From the NCBI RefSeq assembly GCF_016786325.1, contig NZ_JADWYU010000145.1, forward strand, positions 1 through 64,000: 64,000 nucleotides of DNA, read 5' to 3'. Source of the DNA: Frankia nepalensis (GTDB lineage: Bacteria; Actinomycetota; Actinomycetes; Frankiales; Frankiaceae). The notes beneath the pieces are model-generated. The model was not told where the DNA came from and searched no databases. It saw nothing but the letters and a program-made list of their open reading frames with translations. The translations under genes were made by a program, and so were the position numbers. Below, one piece after another: positions 43,203 through 52,151 of this stretch. Within the stretch, counting starts at the first letter, position 1, and every line of letters starts with the position of its first letter.

Positions 43203-44762
43203 ATGCCGACCACCCCCGCCCCTGCCCCCGTCCGCGCCGCCCCCGACGGTGCCCGGGCCATCTCCGCGCCCGACGGGCGGACGGGACGGACACGCGGGTG
43301 GCGCCTGGCGGCGCTGATCGGCGCCGCCGTCGGGCTCGCGGGCGTGCTCGCCATCCAGGTGGCGGTGCTGCGCCAGCCGGGCTATCTGGTCAGCCGTCCA
43401 GCCCTGCTGTACCTGACCGTGCTGTGGTGGGCGCTCGGCCTGGCCACGGCCGCCCTGCTCGTGCTGGCCGCTCCCCGCCGGCTGGCCCTCGTTCTGATGC
43501 TCACCGCCACCGTCGCGATCCACGCCATGGCCCTCACGGGCGGCCCGCGGCTGTCCGACGACCTCTACCGCTACGCCTGGGACGGCAAGGTGCAGGCCGC
43601 CGGCATCGATCCCTACCGCTACGGCCCGCTCGACCCCGAGCTCACCCGGGTCCGGGACGACTGGCTGTTCCCCGACTCGGCCGGATGCACCGCCGACCAC
43701 CCCCGCCCGCGCTGCACCCGGCTGAACTACCCCCGCGCGCACACCATCTACCCGCCGGTCGCCCAGGCCTACTTCACCGCCGTGCACGTCCTGCCTGGAC
43801 CACCCCGCGAGCACAAACTGCAGCTTTACGCGTCGCTCGCCTCGCTGGCCTTGGTCGGCCTTCTCATGAGGACGCTGGCGACGCGGGGGCGCGATCCACG
43901 ATCCGCGGCCTTCTACGCCCTGACGCCGCTCGCCGGCCTGGATGTCGGCTCCGACGCGCATGTGGATGTCCTCGGCGCCCTGCTCGCGCTCGGCGCCATA
44001 GCGGCGCTGACGCCGCCGACGGCCACGTCGGCGGCCGCCTCGTCGTCCATGGCCACGTCGGAGCCGACGTCCAGGCGGCGGACGTGGCTGGCCGGGGCGC
44101 TGCTCGGAGCGGCGGTAGCCGTCAAGCTCTACCCGGCGCTGCTGTTCCCCGCGATGATCGGGCGAGGCTCTCGGCACCGGCGCATCGGCCTGCTGTGCGC
44201 GGCCGGCGCGGTCGTCGGACTCACCTATCTCCCGCACGTCCTGGCGGTGGGAACGGGCGTCCTCGGCTTCCTCCCGCAGTACCTGAGCGTCGAGGGATAC
44301 GACCAGGGCAGCCGGTTTCTCCTGCTCGCCGGGCTCGGCCTGCACGGAACCGCGGCCAAGGCCGTCGCGGTCGGCGTGCTCGCCGCGGTCACGATCGCGG
44401 TGCTGCGCGCCGATCCGGATCGCGTGCCGGCCGAACGAGCCGCGCTGTGGCTCGTCGGCGCCGCCTTCCTGACCGCGACGCCCGCCCAGCCCTGGTACGG
44501 CGTCCTGCTGGCCGCGCTCGCCGTCCTCGCCGGCAGGCTGGAATGGCTCGTCGTGGCCGCGGCCGCCTATCCCCTGTACATCTCCCTGTTCACCGACCTG
44601 CCCGGCGACGCCTGGACGCTACGCGTCAGCTCGTACGCCGTCGCTGCGGCCGTCGTGCTGGCCACCGCCCTCACCCGCTCGGTCCCGCGCCGGACGCGGC
44701 GGGAGTGCATGCCAGACCCAACACGGCCGGCGCCGGCCGGAGAGGCAGGGCCTGGGGCGTGA
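43203..44762 (+). CDS. GT87/DUF2029-like polyprenyl-phosphate mannosyltransferase
   Basis: 519-residue integral membrane protein with about 11 helices of the GT-C fold. Catalytic-loop region after helix 2 reads GPRLSDDLYRYAWDGKVQAAG, with the paired Asp typical of GT-C enzymes, followed by IDPYRYGPLDPEL. HTIYPPVAQAYFTAV is another family landmark. A Ser/Thr/Ala-rich loop (about 275-300) is expanded. Likely takes a polyprenyl-phosphate sugar as donor outside the membrane. It may use the product of the GT2 gene at 39147. Confidence 0.85.
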   Translation: MPTTPAPAPVRAAPDGARAISAPDGRTGRTRGWRLAALIGAAVGLAGVLAIQVAVLRQPGYLVSRPALLYLTVLWWALGLATAALLVLAAPRRLALVLMLTATVAIHAMALTGGPRLSDDLYRYAWDGKVQAAGIDPYRYGPLDPELTRVRDDWLFPDSAGCTADHPRPRCTRLNYPRAHTIYPPVAQAYFTAVHVLPGPPREHKLQLYASLASLALVGLLMRTLATRGRDPRSAAFYALTPLAGLDVGSDAHVDVLGALLALGAIAALTPPTATSAAASSSMATSEPTSRRRTWLAGALLGAAVAVKLYPALLFPAMIGRGSRHRRIGLLCAAGAVVGLTYLPHVLAVGTGVLGFLPQYLSVEGYDQGSRFLLLAGLGLHGTAAKAVAVGVLAAVTIAVLRADPDRVPAERAALWLVGAAFLTATPAQPWYGVLLAALAVLAGRLEWLVVAAAAYPLYISLFTDLPGDAWTLRVSSYAVAAAVVLATALTRSVPRRTRRECMPDPTRPAPAGEAGPGA

Positions 44763-44887
44763 CAGGGCTACGGGTCCTGTCCGCGTCCGTCCCGTGCGGC
44801 GCTGCCCGGCACGCCATCTGGACGACCAATACCCGCTGACGATCATCAAAGGAAGACCGCCGGTCCTCGGCGTGACGATGTGCGACG

Positions 44888-45382
44888 ATGGTCGGGCGCT
44901 CGCGGATCGGCACGAGGCAACCAACTATCGTTGCGGAGATACCCAATATCGTTACCGACCCGCCGGGCCGTCCGTACTCCGTGCTCCTCGCCGAGGACGA
45001 CCCTGGCGACGCGATGCTCGTCTCCGAAGCCTTTCTTGCCCGCGGTCTCGGGCAGGAGGTGCAGGCCGTGAGCGACGGTGTCGAGGCCATGGCCTACCTG
45101 CGCGACCCCGCCCGCCGCAGACCCGACCTGATCATCCTCGATCTGAACATGCCCCGGATGGACGGCCGGGAGACGCTCGCCGCGATCAAGGCTGATCCGG
45201 CCCTGAAGAGAATCCCGGTCGTGGTACTGACGACGTCGGACGCGCCCGACGACGTGTCAGCGAGTTACGAACTGCGCGCCAACGCGTACGTCTGCAAACC
45301 CCGCGAACTCGACGAGTTCTTCGGCGCGGTGCACGCGATCGACGACTTCTACCTCGACATCGTCAGACGCGCCCAGTCCTGA
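44888..45382 (+). CDS. Single-domain response regulator, Rcp1-like
   Basis: 164 residues: a short leader, then one receiver domain with LLAEDDPGDAMLV (acidic pocket), LIILDLNMPRMDG (phosphorylation Asp), VVVLTTSDAPDD and YVCKPRELDEF (Lys). No output domain. The EDDPGDA and NMPRMDG patterns match Rcp1-type partners of phytochrome-like kinases, but no kinase gene lies nearby. The start is uncertain: the ATG at 44888 lacks a Shine-Dalgarno. Confidence 0.9.
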   Translation: MVGRSRIGTRQPTIVAEIPNIVTDPPGRPYSVLLAEDDPGDAMLVSEAFLARGLGQEVQAVSDGVEAMAYLRDPARRRPDLIILDLNMPRMDGRETLAAIKADPALKRIPVVVLTTSDAPDDVSASYELRANAYVCKPRELDEFFGAVHAIDDFYLDIVRRAQS

Positions 45383-45650
45383 CCCAGGCGGGAGCGGCCT
45401 CCGGCCGCCGCATGCCCGCGAAGGACCAGCCCACGGTCAGGTGCGGTGGAGCAATGCCGGGCACCCACCGCCCATCCTGGTTCACCTCGACGGAGTCATC
45501 GAAACCCTCGAAAACGAGAAGATCGATCCCCTCCTCGGCTTCGACATCCGCGCCGACCGGAAGCGTCCGCGCCGATCTCGGTAATGTTGACATCGATCTC
45601 GATGTCGACAACGATGCCACCTTGCGATGCCGGCGCCGAGCCGCGCGCGG
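45363..45650 (-). pseudogene. Possible frameshifted hypothetical gene
   Basis: On the minus strand, one frame gives IVVDIEIDVNITEIGADAS. A neighbouring frame continues with PVGADVEAEEGIDLLVFEG, then FDDSVEVNQDGRWVPG and IAPPHLTVGWSFAGMRR to a stop at 45363. Each half looks like real acidic protein while the other frame in each half does not, as if one base shift near 45560 split a gene. No family is recognised and no start signal is clear. It overlaps the end of the response regulator by 20 bases. Confidence 0.35.
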
Positions 45651-45700
45651 CCGGATTCGCGTGCGGGCCGCGCGACGCACCCAGGTCCGCGGCGTCGCCG

Positions 45701-45740
45701 GCGGGCACCGGCGGGCACCGGCGGGCACCGGCGGGCACCG
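45701..45740. repeat. Four 10-base tandem repeats
   Basis: GCGGGCACCG is repeated four times without change, in the gap before the SnoaL-like gene. Ten bases is not a codon multiple, supporting a non-coding role here. Confidence 0.9.
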
Positions 45741-45783
45741 GCCGAAGGGTCGACGTGGCCGAAGGACCGACGTGAGGGGTGGC

Positions 45784-46212
45784 ATGACCGAAGCCGTGGA
45801 CGCGGTCGCGATCATGACGGTGCAGAACGCGTACGCCGTCGCCATCGATCGGCGGGACTGGGCGGCGCTGCGGGATTGCTTCACCCCGGACGCGACGATC
45901 AGCTTCGGGATGCCGCTGCGGGTCGGGACCCTGGCCGAGTTCCTGGACTGGGCGCCCGACTTCCACGGCCGCCTCGGCCGGACGCTGCACCAGGTGAGCA
46001 CCCATCAGGCGGTGTTCCAGGAGCAGGTCGCGGTCGCGTCGTGCTACCTGCACGCCATCCTGGTGGACGCGACGAGGCAGGCGGCCACCTCCGTCTTCGG
46101 CCGGTACGACGACGAGCTCGTCCGGGCGGGGAACAGTTGGAAGATCCGGCAGCGCCGGTTCCGGCCGACCTGGCTGTCGACCACGGCCCCGGCGGAAGGT
46201 GCTCGGTCATGA
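45784..46212 (+). CDS. SnoaL-like (NTF2-fold) protein
   Basis: 142 residues from an ATG behind GAGGGG. The cone-shaped NTF2 fold is indicated by VDAVAIMTVQNAYAVAIDRRDWAALRDCFTPDATISFG and the late strands GRYDDELVRAGNSWKIRQRRF. Family members include polyketide cyclases, hydroxysteroid isomerases and dehydratases; the residues do not choose among them. ATGA overlap with the LLM gene suggests that both act in one pathway. Confidence 0.88.
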   Translation: MTEAVDAVAIMTVQNAYAVAIDRRDWAALRDCFTPDATISFGMPLRVGTLAEFLDWAPDFHGRLGRTLHQVSTHQAVFQEQVAVASCYLHAILVDATRQAATSVFGRYDDELVRAGNSWKIRQRRFRPTWLSTTAPAEGARS

Positions 46213-47108
46213 AGGCCCGGCCGGTCCGGATGGGGGCCGTGCTCCCGCAGGCGGAGATCAAACCCAGCGATCCCCAGGCCGTTCGGCTGTTCGCCGAGCA
46301 GGTCGAGAGGCTCGGATTCGACCACCTCATCGCCTATGACCATGTGCTCGGCGCGGACTCGCGCAGCCGCCCGGACTGGTCCGGGCACTACGACCACGAG
46401 ATCCCGTTCCTGGAGCCACTGACCCTGTTCGCCTACCTCGGCGCCACGAGTTCCCTCGAACTCGTGACGGGCGTGCTCATCCTGCCCCAGCGCCAGACAG
46501 CGCTGGTGGCCAAACAGGCGGCGACCGTCGACACCCTCCTGGGCGGCCGGCTCCGGCTCGGCGTCGGCATCGGCTGGAACGAGGTCGAGTACGACGGCCT
46601 GGGTGTGCCGTTCCGCTCCCGCGCGGCCCGTCTGGAGGAGCAGATCCACCTGCTTCGCCGGCTGTGGACCGAGCCGGCCGTCGATCACAAAGGCCAGTTC
46701 GACGTCGTCGACCGCGCCGGCATTAACCCGCTGCCGGTCCAACGGCCGATCCCGATCTGGATCGGCTGCGGCGACGCCCCGACGGCGCTCGAACGGGTGG
46801 GCCGCCTCGCCGACGGCTGGATCCCCCACCCCACGCTCGGTGCCGGCCACCGGCTGGCCGCCGCCTGGACGGCGGTCCGCGCCGCGGCCGAGCGCGCGGG
46901 CAGAGACCCGGCCGCGCTCGGCCTGCAGGGCCAGGTACGGCTGACGACGGGCGGCCTGGCCGGCGTCACCGCCAAGGTCGAGCGCTGGGTCGCGCTCGGC
47001 GCCACCCACGTCGCGCTCAACACCCTCGAGGCGGGCCTGCGCTGGCCGGCCGACCACCTCGCCCTCTACACACAGATCGCCGACGCCTGGCGGACGGAGG
47101 ATCCGTGA
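46209..47108 (+). CDS. LLM class F420-dependent oxidoreductase (TIGR03619-like)
   Basis: 299-residue luciferase-like enzyme. GAVLPQAEIKPSDPQAVRLFAEQVERLGFDHLIAYDHVLG near the start (over 35 residues), LELVTGVLILPQRQTALVAKQAATVD, RLRLGVGIGWNEVEYDGLG and PIPIWIGCGDAPTALERVGRLADGW are all family positions, with the ILPQRQT pattern of F420 users. Coupled to the upstream SnoaL-like gene by a four-base overlap. Substrate unknown. Confidence 0.92.
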   Translation: MKARPVRMGAVLPQAEIKPSDPQAVRLFAEQVERLGFDHLIAYDHVLGADSRSRPDWSGHYDHEIPFLEPLTLFAYLGATSSLELVTGVLILPQRQTALVAKQAATVDTLLGGRLRLGVGIGWNEVEYDGLGVPFRSRAARLEEQIHLLRRLWTEPAVDHKGQFDVVDRAGINPLPVQRPIPIWIGCGDAPTALERVGRLADGWIPHPTLGAGHRLAAAWTAVRAAAERAGRDPAALGLQGQVRLTTGGLAGVTAKVERWVALGATHVALNTLEAGLRWPADHLALYTQIADAWRTEDP

Positions 47109-47178
47109 CCGGGCGATGAGATCTGGTCGCCGCGCCGGTCTACGTACCGACACCCCCTGACGCGAAGGGACCAGCGCT

Positions 47179-47793
47179 GTGGCGAAGGTCATCTCCACCC
47201 TGTTCATCTCGGCCGACGGTGTAGCCGAGATCGACTTCGACTGGCATTTCCCGTACTTCGACGAGAACATGGGCCGCGCCGTCGCCGAGGACTACGACAC
47301 CTCCGACGTACTGCTCATCGGCCGCCTGACCTACGACAGCTTCGCCGGAGCGTGGCCGGACCGCGAGGCGGCGGGCGGCGACGACGCGCCGTTCGCCAAG
47401 CAGCTCGGGGACGTCCGCAAGGTGGTCGTCTCCCGCCAGCCGCTCACGTTCTCCTGGCGCAACTCCGAGCTGGTCGAGGGCGACCTCGTCGAGGCCGTCA
47501 CCACGCTGAAGGCCGACGCTGGCATCGGGGGCATCCTCATCCCCGGCTCGATCTCCGTGGTGCAACAACTGCTCGCCGCCGGGCTGGTCGACGAGCTGCG
47601 CCTGCTGGTGCACCCGGTCGCGGCGCGCAAGGGCCGCAGGCTCTTCGACGACGGCGACCCGGCGTACCACCTGAAGGTGACGGCGACGGAGATCTTCCCG
47701 ACGGGCGTGATCCGCGTGATCTACTCACCGACCGACGCGCCAGCCAAGGTCGGCTACGACCAGGTCAAGGACCAGGTACCCGCGGGAAACTAG
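47179..47793 (+). CDS. Dihydrofolate reductase family (RibD C-terminal-like) protein
   Basis: 204 residues, GTG start. VISTLFISADGVAEIDFDWHFPYFDE replaces the usual SLDG-V-tags start, then SDVLLIGRLTYDSFAGAWP, KVVVSRQPLTFSW, GGILIPGSISVVQQLLAAGLVDELRLLVHPVAARKGRRLF (over 40 residues) match the RibD_C/YyaP-like group. Likely an NADPH-dependent reductase, not a true folate enzyme. Its last 29 bases overlap the end of the convergent GGDEF gene. Confidence 0.9.
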   Translation: MAKVISTLFISADGVAEIDFDWHFPYFDENMGRAVAEDYDTSDVLLIGRLTYDSFAGAWPDREAAGGDDAPFAKQLGDVRKVVVSRQPLTFSWRNSELVEGDLVEAVTTLKADAGIGGILIPGSISVVQQLLAAGLVDELRLLVHPVAARKGRRLFDDGDPAYHLKVTATEIFPTGVIRVIYSPTDAPAKVGYDQVKDQVPAGN

Positions 47794-50131
47794 CACCGGT
47801 GGGCGCGGATCCCGTGATCGCGGGTGTCTCGTCAAGGCGGCGGGGCGGGCCATAGAGCGGACCGGTCCCGTGGTGGCAGCCGACCGACGCGAGTTCACGC
47901 GCCTCGGCGGCGTCGCCGATGTCAGTGGCGATCACGGTCAGGTCGAGTCGCGCGGTGGCGGCGAGCACCGCCTCCCGAACCAGGTAGGCACGCCCGTGGC
48001 TCGACGCGTCACCGACATGGGTCAGGCAACGGTCAAGTCTGACCAGGTCGACTGGAAGGGCGCGCCAGGCGGCGAAGGTGCTCCGGTCACCACCGACTCC
48101 GTCGAGGACGAGCCGGACACCGCGGTCCGCGAGGCGCCGCAGCACCGGGACCCCGACGGTCAGGTTCGGGAGGCCTCCCCCGCTGGTGAGCGTCAGGGCG
48201 ATCGACCGCGCGGGCAGGCTGTGATCGGCGAGAAGGTCCGCGACGCCGGCGACCGGTGACTCCTCCAGGTCGCGGTTCATGGGGACAGCGACGAGGACAG
48301 GCGCGGGCGCCCGCGCTGGACCGCGCGTCGCCAGGCCGCAGCAGACCTGCCGCAGGATGAGGTCGAGCAAGGGCATGGTCAGTCCGGCCTCGTCCGCGAG
48401 CCGGTACAGCGGCTCCGGCGCGTACTCCCGCGTGTGGCCGCGGACCCAGCGCGGCGTGGCCTCGACCGCCACCGTCCGCCAGGTATGAAGATCGACCACT
48501 GGCGTGTAGCGGACCTCGACGAGGTTGTCGGGATCATCGCCGCGAAGCGCCCGTTCGAGATCGGCGCGCGCCTGCGGGGCGGACTCGGGCGTCGACAGGT
48601 CTGGCCGGAAGGCGACCAGCCCGCCCTTGCCTTCCCGCTTCGCCGCGTACATGGCCAGGTCCGCGTCCCGCAGCAGGCTGTCGGCCATCGGGTGGCGCTT
48701 CGGGTCCGCGATGACGAGTCCGAAGCTGGCTCCGACTGGTCGGGAACGGCCCGCCAGGGTGCAGGGCGCCCGGATCGTCGCGGCCAGCCGCCGGCACACC
48801 GCCTCCGGGTTCTCGCGGCCGCTCTCGAGGAGCAGCGCGAACTCGTCGCCGCCAAGCCTGGCGACCGTGTCCCCGGGCTGGACGGCGGCGCGCAGGCGGG
48901 TCGCCGTCGTCCGCAGCAGTTCGTCTCCAGCCCCGTGGCCGAGCGTGTCGTTGACCCGTTTGAAGTCGTCGAGATCGCAGTACGCCAGCGCGAACGGCCG
49001 GCCGTCTCGGAAGGCGAGCGCCTGCTCGAGCCGGTCGGCGAACAGCGCGCGGTTGGCCAGCCCGGTGAGCGGATCATGGAAGGCCTGGTGGTGCAGTTCC
49101 TGTCGGCTCGCCCGGACCGATACGAGCAGCCGGGTGTTCTCGCCCAGCATCATCATCTGCCGGACCGTGATCACCAGGAGCAGCCCGAGCAGCCCGTAGG
49201 TCTCCACCCGTCCGACGGCGCCTTCGATGATCAGTTGGCTGGCGGCGAGCCCTCCGGCGACGCCGAGCGCCAGGTAGGGCAGCGCGGCGTGGGCCCACAG
49301 CGTCCGCGGGGTGCGGCGCGGGGCGGGCGGCGCCAGAGCGGGCACCGGCACCAGGCAGGCCAGGAAGACCAGCTGCCACCCGGCGACCGCGAGGAGGTCC
49401 ACGGGCGGTGGAATGGTGCGGCCGTCCTTGGCGATCACAAGCGCGTAGATGGCCGCGTACAACATCATCGCGCCAAGGCCCGCGCCCAGCAGCGCGAGCG
49501 CGAGCCCCGACCGTGGCCGTCGAAACGACGCCAGCAGCAGGATGCCGGCCAGCAGGATCAGGAATCCGACCGTCGCTCCCACGGCGGACAGCAGTCCAGC
49601 GGTGTCGACCCGCCTGGGCGCAACGAGCGGCCCCAACAGGATCGACCACGCGAGAAGCGCGACGGAGCCGACGACCACCAGGCTGTCGAGCACGGTGATG
49701 ACGTACCAGCGGCGTCCCACCCGGTCGGTGCCGACGCGCCGGTCCGTGGCGTCGACCGAATCGGTGGGGAAGGACAGCACACCCGCCAGGGCCAACCCGA
49801 TGATCAGCAAGAAGACGTTGGATGTCTCGGGCGGGCCGGTCGCGACGGAGGGACCGTGCTCGAGCACCTGCCTGATGTGCCAGGCCAGGACGAAGGCCAG
49901 CGGGCCCAACGCCAGCCCGATGAGCACCCGCCAATGCCGGTCCGCCCCTCGCGCGCGCCAGCCGGTCCAGGCCAGGCAGACGACCGTCGCCAGAGAGCCC
50001 ACGGCGGTCCCGAGGTTGGCGAGCACCGCGCCGGCGAACGGCGGAAGCGCCAACGTGCCTACGGTCACGAAAAGGACGAACGCCGCGGACGCGGCGGCAA
50101 CATACGGAAATGTCGAACTACCACCGGTCAT
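47765..50131 (-). CDS. Membrane GGDEF protein with degenerate EAL domain
   Basis: 788 residues. About ten membrane helices fill residues 1-340. The diguanylate cyclase domain follows (HDPLTGLANRALFADRL, YCDLDDFKRVNDTLGHGAGD, RLGGDEFALLL with an intact GGDEF site), so cyclic-di-GMP synthesis is likely. The EAL domain (about 535-775) keeps the fold but loses catalysis: EAL is VEATPRW, the DDFG motif is DGVGGDRST, the glutamate of the EITE region is missing (IALTLTSGG), and AEGVE is ATDIGDA. It probably acts as a sensor or partner-binding module. ATG 50131; convergent with the DHFR-like gene. Confidence 0.93.
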   Translation of the reverse strand: MTGGSSTFPYVAAASAAFVLFVTVGTLALPPFAGAVLANLGTAVGSLATVVCLAWTGWRARGADRHWRVLIGLALGPLAFVLAWHIRQVLEHGPSVATGPPETSNVFLLIIGLALAGVLSFPTDSVDATDRRVGTDRVGRRWYVITVLDSLVVVGSVALLAWSILLGPLVAPRRVDTAGLLSAVGATVGFLILLAGILLLASFRRPRSGLALALLGAGLGAMMLYAAIYALVIAKDGRTIPPPVDLLAVAGWQLVFLACLVPVPALAPPAPRRTPRTLWAHAALPYLALGVAGGLAASQLIIEGAVGRVETYGLLGLLLVITVRQMMMLGENTRLLVSVRASRQELHHQAFHDPLTGLANRALFADRLEQALAFRDGRPFALAYCDLDDFKRVNDTLGHGAGDELLRTTATRLRAAVQPGDTVARLGGDEFALLLESGRENPEAVCRRLAATIRAPCTLAGRSRPVGASFGLVIADPKRHPMADSLLRDADLAMYAAKREGKGGLVAFRPDLSTPESAPQARADLERALRGDDPDNLVEVRYTPVVDLHTWRTVAVEATPRWVRGHTREYAPEPLYRLADEAGLTMPLLDLILRQVCCGLATRGPARAPAPVLVAVPMNRDLEESPVAGVADLLADHSLPARSIALTLTSGGGLPNLTVGVPVLRRLADRGVRLVLDGVGGDRSTFAAWRALPVDLVRLDRCLTHVGDASSHGRAYLVREAVLAATARLDLTVIATDIGDAAEARELASVGCHHGTGPLYGPPRRLDETPAITGSAPTGASFPRVPGP

Positions 50132-50549
50132 CGTGGTACGCCTCGTTCAGGCATCCGGCACCCCTCGCCGGGCCGACCGCGCCGGGCAACTCGCGCCACG
50201 GCCCGGTCGGCCACGGACCCTCTCGCGTCGAACTTGGCCGAGGGGACGCATTTTTCGCCATCGCGCCAAGGGTCGGCGCGACGACCATTTGTCCGGGAAA
50301 GAACAGTACGGACGCGCGACCATCTGCCTTCTGATCGGTAGGCGAAAGCCGCGACGGACCCCCGGCGAGCCTGGTCGATTTCGGCACTCCTTCACGATCT
50401 GTTCGATCCGCCCGGTAGACGGCGGGCTCGTCCGTCGGGCCCGCGTTACCACCCGCTGACCAGCTACCCCGATCTCGCGTCGCCGACGCCCGGCAGTCGG
50501 TCTCCGGGCCACGGGCACTCCGGCCACGAATCAGGAGGGCCGGAGGGGC
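50132..50549. other. Gene-free stretch
   Basis: About 420 bases holding the promoter region of the minus-strand GGDEF gene near its left end. No coding signal recognised. Confidence 0.4.
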
Positions 50550-50770
50550 CGGGTACTGGTTGTCGACGGCCGCGAGGCGGCGTCGCTGGTCCCGCGGCAC
50601 GCGGCAAGATCCGGGCCGGCTGGGCACGTCGTGGGAGTCTTCCTGGACCGGGTGCCTGGCCGGCACGGCGCCAGCCGCCCGGGCCGCGCCGGGTCCGTCC
50701 TACCTGGAGTACCGATCACCGGCGCGTCGGGCGCGCTGGAGCACGCGATTCGGCTGATCTATTCCTCCGC
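50550..50770 (+). pseudogene. Possible remnant of a polyprenyl glycosylphosphotransferase N-domain
   Basis: The plus-strand frame ending at a TAG at 50808 reads RVLVVDGREAASLVPRHAA, GHVVGVFLDRVPG, then LPGVPITGASGALEHAIRLI. This follows the order of the CoA-binding-like domain of exopolysaccharide polyprenyl glycosylphosphotransferases (RVLVVG-R-EA-LV, VVGV, GVPV-G, L-AI). There is no start codon in place and no catalytic domain afterwards. Identification is by pattern only. Confidence 0.35.
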
Positions 50771-51199
50771 GGCCGGCCGACGATCTGGCTGCCGCTTCCA
50801 CCAGCGGTAGAAATATATGCCGCTTACGGTGACAAACACCACGAGCCAGGGCAGCCACAGGGCATCCGTGGTGTGACGAGCAAAGCAGCCGTCGACGTCT
50901 TGCGACTGATGGCAGGCGGCGAAGTTCCGGCGCGCCCACCACTCCTGCATCGGATAGGCGACGACGAGATCCGCGCAGAGGCCCGCTACCGCGCCGAGCG
51001 CGAAACCACGCACCATGGCGGTTTCCCGTCGAACTCCCCAGTCAGTGACCCGGTAGCTTGCCAGCAACAGCAATGTCAGCGTAATTCCGAGAATTACCGA
51101 GAGGGCCCTCCATGGCCCGGATGCCAGGATAAGCGCAAGAAAGGCAGCCAATGCGGTTCCCATCAGCGCCCCCGGGTCGATCCCCTCTTCCTGGCTCAT
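50759..51199 (-). CDS. Hypothetical membrane protein
   Basis: 146 residues from the ATG at 51199 (GGGGTGA upstream; a GTG at 51229 is possible). About four hydrophobic segments: ALMGTALAAFLALILASG, LSVILGITLTLLLLAS, GFALGAVAGLCADLVVAY and LPWLVVFVTVSGIYFYRW. An extracytoplasmic loop holds two cysteines (ACHQSQDVDGC) that could form a disulfide. No family recognised. Lies divergent from the lipoprotein gene at 51512. Confidence 0.7.
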   Translation of the reverse strand: MSQEEGIDPGALMGTALAAFLALILASGPWRALSVILGITLTLLLLASYRVTDWGVRRETAMVRGFALGAVAGLCADLVVAYPMQEWWARRNFAACHQSQDVDGCFARHTTDALWLPWLVVFVTVSGIYFYRWWKRQPDRRPAAEE

Positions 51200-51511
51200 T
51201 TCACCCCGTCGAAGGAACGCGCCCCTCACGCTCGCGGACTCCGAGAATAGCGGAGGCCGGCAGCGGAGACGACATCCACGAGGAGGGCGTTCTCGCGGTC
51301 GAATACCGGCACGGGCCGAGCATCCGGGCGTCCGACGAGGCGGGACCTCGCGCGCCAGGATCGCGCGCGGCCGAATCGGGGCGCCGGGTCGAGATCATCC
51401 GCGACGCCGAGTTCACACGCCCGACAGCCAGAAGGTAACGCTTTCGCTACTCAGGGATACGGCACGGCTGGTGGCGCGGGCCCCGGCCTCGGGCCCTGAT
51501 GGGATGACCGG

Positions 51512-52111
51512 ATGCGCGGAGCCGCTCTTCTTCTTCCGGCCCTGGCCGCGCTCCTGCTGCTCCCGGCGTGCGGATCCGAACACGCGGACGCCCCCGGCGC
51601 GGCCGAGGTCGCGGCCCGGACCTCCGTCGCGGCCCCATCCGTGGACGGCGTGCCCGCCACCGAGGCGCCACCCGCGTCCGGCGAGTGCCCGCCCTCCGGC
51701 ATCCGCGTCACCGCCGATGACGGCGATGCCGCGATGGGGCTGCGCGTCGTGGGTCTGCACCTGGAGAACTGCGGGACGCACGACTACCCGCTCGACGGCC
51801 ATCCGCTCCTGGAACTGCTGGCCGAGGACCGGTCACTCATCGAAGGTGTCGAGATCGTGCCTGGGAGCGGCGGCATCGCCACCGTCGCCGGATTCGACGA
51901 CCCAGCCCGTCCGCTGCTCCTGAAGCCAGGCGAGAGCGCCATTTCGGGCCTCATGTGGCGCAACACCACCGAGCTCGGCCCCACCGTCGTCAACGTCCCG
52001 TATGTGCGGGTGCGGGCCCAACAGGACGCCGATCCCGTGACCCTGGCGATCCACCTCGACCTCGGCACCACCGGCAGGCTGGCCGTCCGCGCCTGGGGCG
52101 CGCCCACCTGA
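51512..52111 (+). CDS. DUF4232-type lipoprotein
   Basis: 199 residues. Signal peptide with lipobox LLPAC, Ala/Pro-rich linker, then a beta-rich domain typical of actinobacterial DUF4232 lipoproteins: GLRVVGLHLENCGTHDYPLDGHPLLEL, then LKPGESAISGLMWRN. Two cysteines (in GECPP and ENCGT) could pair. Surface-anchored, function unknown. Stands alone. Confidence 0.8.
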   Translation: MRGAALLLPALAALLLLPACGSEHADAPGAAEVAARTSVAAPSVDGVPATEAPPASGECPPSGIRVTADDGDAAMGLRVVGLHLENCGTHDYPLDGHPLLELLAEDRSLIEGVEIVPGSGGIATVAGFDDPARPLLLKPGESAISGLMWRNTTELGPTVVNVPYVRVRAQQDADPVTLAIHLDLGTTGRLAVRAWGAPT

Positions 52112-52151
52112 GGCGCGGTCCGGGTCTGGCCAGTTGGTCCTGGCGGCTCTG

